NCBI GenBank assembly: GCA_002495225.1
Contig: DAEF01000125.1
Location: 3,618-10,046 of the forward strand
Length of the DNA: 6,429 nucleotides
Source: Methanoregulaceae archaeon UBA288
GTDB taxonomy: Archaea; Halobacteriota; Methanomicrobia; Methanomicrobiales; Methanospirillaceae
Direction: 5' to 3'
A program made the translations under genes and the position numbers. Each line of letters opens with the position of its first letter. Position 1 is the first letter of the stretch. Positions 5,238-6,429 of the stretch are shown piece after piece. The notes below the pieces were generated by a model that was not told the DNA's origin, did no database searches, and saw only the letters and a program-made list of their open reading frames with translations.

Positions 5238-6067
5238 GCCTGGCGTCCCGCGGCCGCGAACGTATTCTCCATCAGGGTCGCGATCGTCATCGGCCCGACT
5301 CCCCCGGGCACGGGCGTGATCGCCCCCGCGCGCTCGCGCACGGCCTCGAAATCGACGTCGCCGACGAGTTTCCCGTCGACCCTGTTCGTCCCGACGTCGA
5401 TGACGACCGCCCCCTCGCGGACCGTGTCGGCCGTCACGAAGCGGGGTCGGCCGACGGCCGCGACCAGGATGTCGGCCTCCCGGGCCACGGCCGAAAGGTC
5501 GGCGGTCCGGCTGTGGCAGATCGTGACCGTCGCGTCGGCGTTCAGCAGGAGCGCGGCCATCGGCCGCCCCACGTCGATCGACCGGCCGATCACGACCGCG
5601 CGCCGGCCCGCCGGGTCGATTCCGTACTCGTCGAGCAGGGTCATGATGCCGGCCGGCGTGCAGGGAGCGAACCGGGGCCGGCCCGAGAAGAGCCGGCCGA
5701 GGTTGCAGGGGTGAAAGCCGTCGACGTCCTTTTCGGGTGAGACGGCGGCGATCACGGCCTCCTCGTCGATCCCCCCGGGGAGGGGGAGCTGGACGAGGAT
5801 GCCGCTGATCTCCGGGTCCTCGTTCAACCGCCGGACGGTCTCAACGACCCGCGACGTCGTCGCGTCCGCGGGGAGGGTCACGTTGATCGAGCCGATATGC
5901 ACCCGTTCGCAGGCCTGGTGTTTCATCCGGACGTACAGTGCCGAGGCCGGGTCATCCCCGACCAGCACGGTCGCGAGCCGGGGATCAAGGCCCGACTCGT
6001 CGATTGTCTCGCGCAGGCGTTCGAGCCGCTTCTCCGAGACTCCCTTGCCGTCGAGGACCGTTGCCAT
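5219..6067 (-). CDS. folD: Bifunctional methylene-tetrahydrofolate dehydrogenase / methenyl-tetrahydrofolate cyclohydrolase
   Basis: A complete 282-residue FolD. It oxidises 5,10-methylene-tetrahydrofolate to methenyl with NADP and hydrolyses this to 10-formyl-tetrahydrofolate, supplying C1 units for purines and other products in the cytoplasm. Visible are YVRMK (45-49; Tyr45 and Lys49 match the active-site tyrosine and catalytic lysine), GILVQLPLP (89-97), KDVDGFHP (113-120, Asp116), PCTPAG (135-140), the dinucleotide-binding loop GRSIDVGRP (161-169) and the C-terminal TPVPGGVGPMT (251-261). All catalytic residues are present and the length is typical. ATG at 6067 has GGAG five bases upstream. 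A longer reading to 6205 would overlap the end of glyA and adds unrelated residues. It lies 32 bases after glyA, the enzyme that makes its substrate. FolD is common in bacteria and patchy in archaea, so an ancient transfer is plausible. Confidence 0.97.
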   Translation of the reverse strand: MATVLDGKGVSEKRLERLRETIDESGLDPRLATVLVGDDPASALYVRMKHQACERVHIGSINVTLPADATTSRVVETVRRLNEDPEISGILVQLPLPGGIDEEAVIAAVSPEKDVDGFHPCNLGRLFSGRPRFAPCTPAGIMTLLDEYGIDPAGRRAVVIGRSIDVGRPMAALLLNADATVTICHSRTADLSAVAREADILVAAVGRPRFVTADTVREGAVVIDVGTNRVDGKLVGDVDFEAVRERAGAITPVPGGVGPMTIATLMENTFAAAGRQACGPAP

Positions 6068-6070
6068 GGT

Positions 6071-6097
6071 GACTCCTTCCGTCTCGTCGTATATCTG
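6071..6097 (-). promoter_or_regulatory. Possible internal TATA box and ribosome binding site ahead of folD
   Basis: The 32 bases between glyA and folD contain AGATATAC (6089-6096) on the minus strand and AAGGAG (about 6073-6078) just before the ATG. The ribosome binding site is convincing. The TATA-like stretch lies so close that transcription would start near or at the ATG, so it may be a minor internal promoter of an otherwise co-transcribed glyA-folD operon, or chance. Confidence 0.4.
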
Positions 6098-6099
6098 GA

Positions 6100-6429
6100 T
6101 TACGCCGGGTGTAGCGGGTACTGCGAGGCCATCGCCTCGACCTCGCGCCCGACCTCCCGGATCGCGGTCTCGTTGGTGATGTCCGCCAGGACACGGGCGA
6201 TCCACGTCCCGACCTGCCGCATCTCCTCCTCCTTCATGCCGCGCGAGGTGACCGCAGGGGTGCCGATGCGGAGCCCGCTCGTCACGAACGGCGAGCGGTT
6301 CTCGTTCGGGATCGTGTTCTTGTTGGCCGTGATGCCGGCCTTGCCGAGGGCGACCTCGGCCTCGAGCCCGGTGATGCCGCGGTTCGACAGGTCGATGAGG
6401 ATCAGGTGGTTGTCGGTGCCGCCCGAGAC
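6100..6429 (-). CDS. glyA: Serine hydroxymethyltransferase, C-terminal part
   Basis: The window edge cuts this gene. Only the last 109 residues are present, and the frame is open to base 6429. SHMT is a pyridoxal-phosphate enzyme that splits serine into glycine and a methylene group carried by tetrahydrofolate or a related pterin. The visible part begins at VSGGTDNHLILIDL and runs through GITANKNTIP and the strongly conserved FVTSGLRIGTPAVTSRG (48-64 of the fragment). Arg54 there corresponds to the arginine that binds the substrate carboxylate in characterised SHMTs. The PLP-lysine segment lies outside the window. The protein ends with QYPLHPA and a TAA stop, as expected for a full-length C-terminus. 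It heads the visible cluster and feeds FolD directly. Whether it prefers tetrahydrofolate or tetrahydromethanopterin cannot be told from this fragment, but the folD neighbour favours folate. Confidence 0.96.
   Translation of the reverse strand, partial: VSGGTDNHLILIDLSNRGITGLEAEVALGKAGITANKNTIPNENRSPFVTSGLRIGTPAVTSRGMKEEEMRQVGTWIARVLADITNETAIREVGREVEAMASQYPLHPA

Noticed and set aside
3946..5714. Overlapping plus-strand open frames of 409 and 457 codons
   Set aside because: They are antisense to cofE, folP and folD and have biased Arg/Ser/Ala/Pro composition with no domain signs. They are shadows of real genes.
6068..6205. 46-residue N-terminal extension of FolD
   Set aside because: It would run through the glyA C-terminus in another frame. 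ATG 6067 has a good ribosome binding site and gives a standard FolD N-terminus.
1..6429. CRISPR array, insertion sequence ends, riboswitch or a novel multi-gene defence system
   Set aside because: No regularly spaced repeats, transposase, terminal inverted repeats or effector-like genes are visible. Apart from the integrase, all genes are coenzyme or housekeeping genes, with only short intergenic gaps.

Overview
The window reads as a piece of chromosome from a GC-rich methanogenic archaeon, most likely of the Methanomicrobiales (Methanoculleus-like; this is inference from gene content and style, not from a search). The signs are a coenzyme F420 ligase family gene, a cobyrinate / Ni-sirohydrochlorin a,c-diamide synthase, an archaeal-type integrase with a C-terminal zinc ribbon, a tRNA gene without an encoded CCA tail, TATA-box promoters and strong GGAGG ribosome binding sites. 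Every gene I can support lies on the minus strand, so the biological order runs from high to low coordinates.

Right part (6429 to 2309): a compact coenzyme cluster. It starts with the C-terminal 109 residues of serine hydroxymethyltransferase (glyA, cut by the window edge), followed by folD, a dihydropteroate synthase (folP-like), a CofE-family F420-0:glutamate ligase and a CbiA/CfbB-family amidotransferase. Spacing is 32 bases between glyA and folD. The next junctions are a 19-base overlap, a 4-base GTGA overlap and a 3-base overlap-or-touch arrangement, so translational coupling is likely. GlyA makes C1 units on a folate-type carrier, FolD oxidises them, and FolP builds the pterin-aminobenzoate backbone. 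Together they suggest a tetrahydrofolate-type biosynthetic C1 module in an organism whose energy metabolism would use tetrahydromethanopterin. The last two genes belong to F420 and to F430 or B12 synthesis.

Middle (2309 to 1411): a TIM-barrel sugar phosphate isomerase/epimerase-family gene with its own TATA box and ribosome binding site, ending in an oligo-T tract, then a tRNA-Thr(GGT) gene.

Left part (1410 to 1): a tyrosine recombinase gene starts 44 bases past the 3' end of the tRNA. This is the classic layout of an element integrated at a tRNA 3' end. The rest of the element, including the other attachment site, would lie to the left and outside the window. I do not see a novel multi-gene system here. 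The points most worth a second look are the folate-type cluster, substitutions in the DHPS and CofE-like proteins, and the tRNA-integrase junction.
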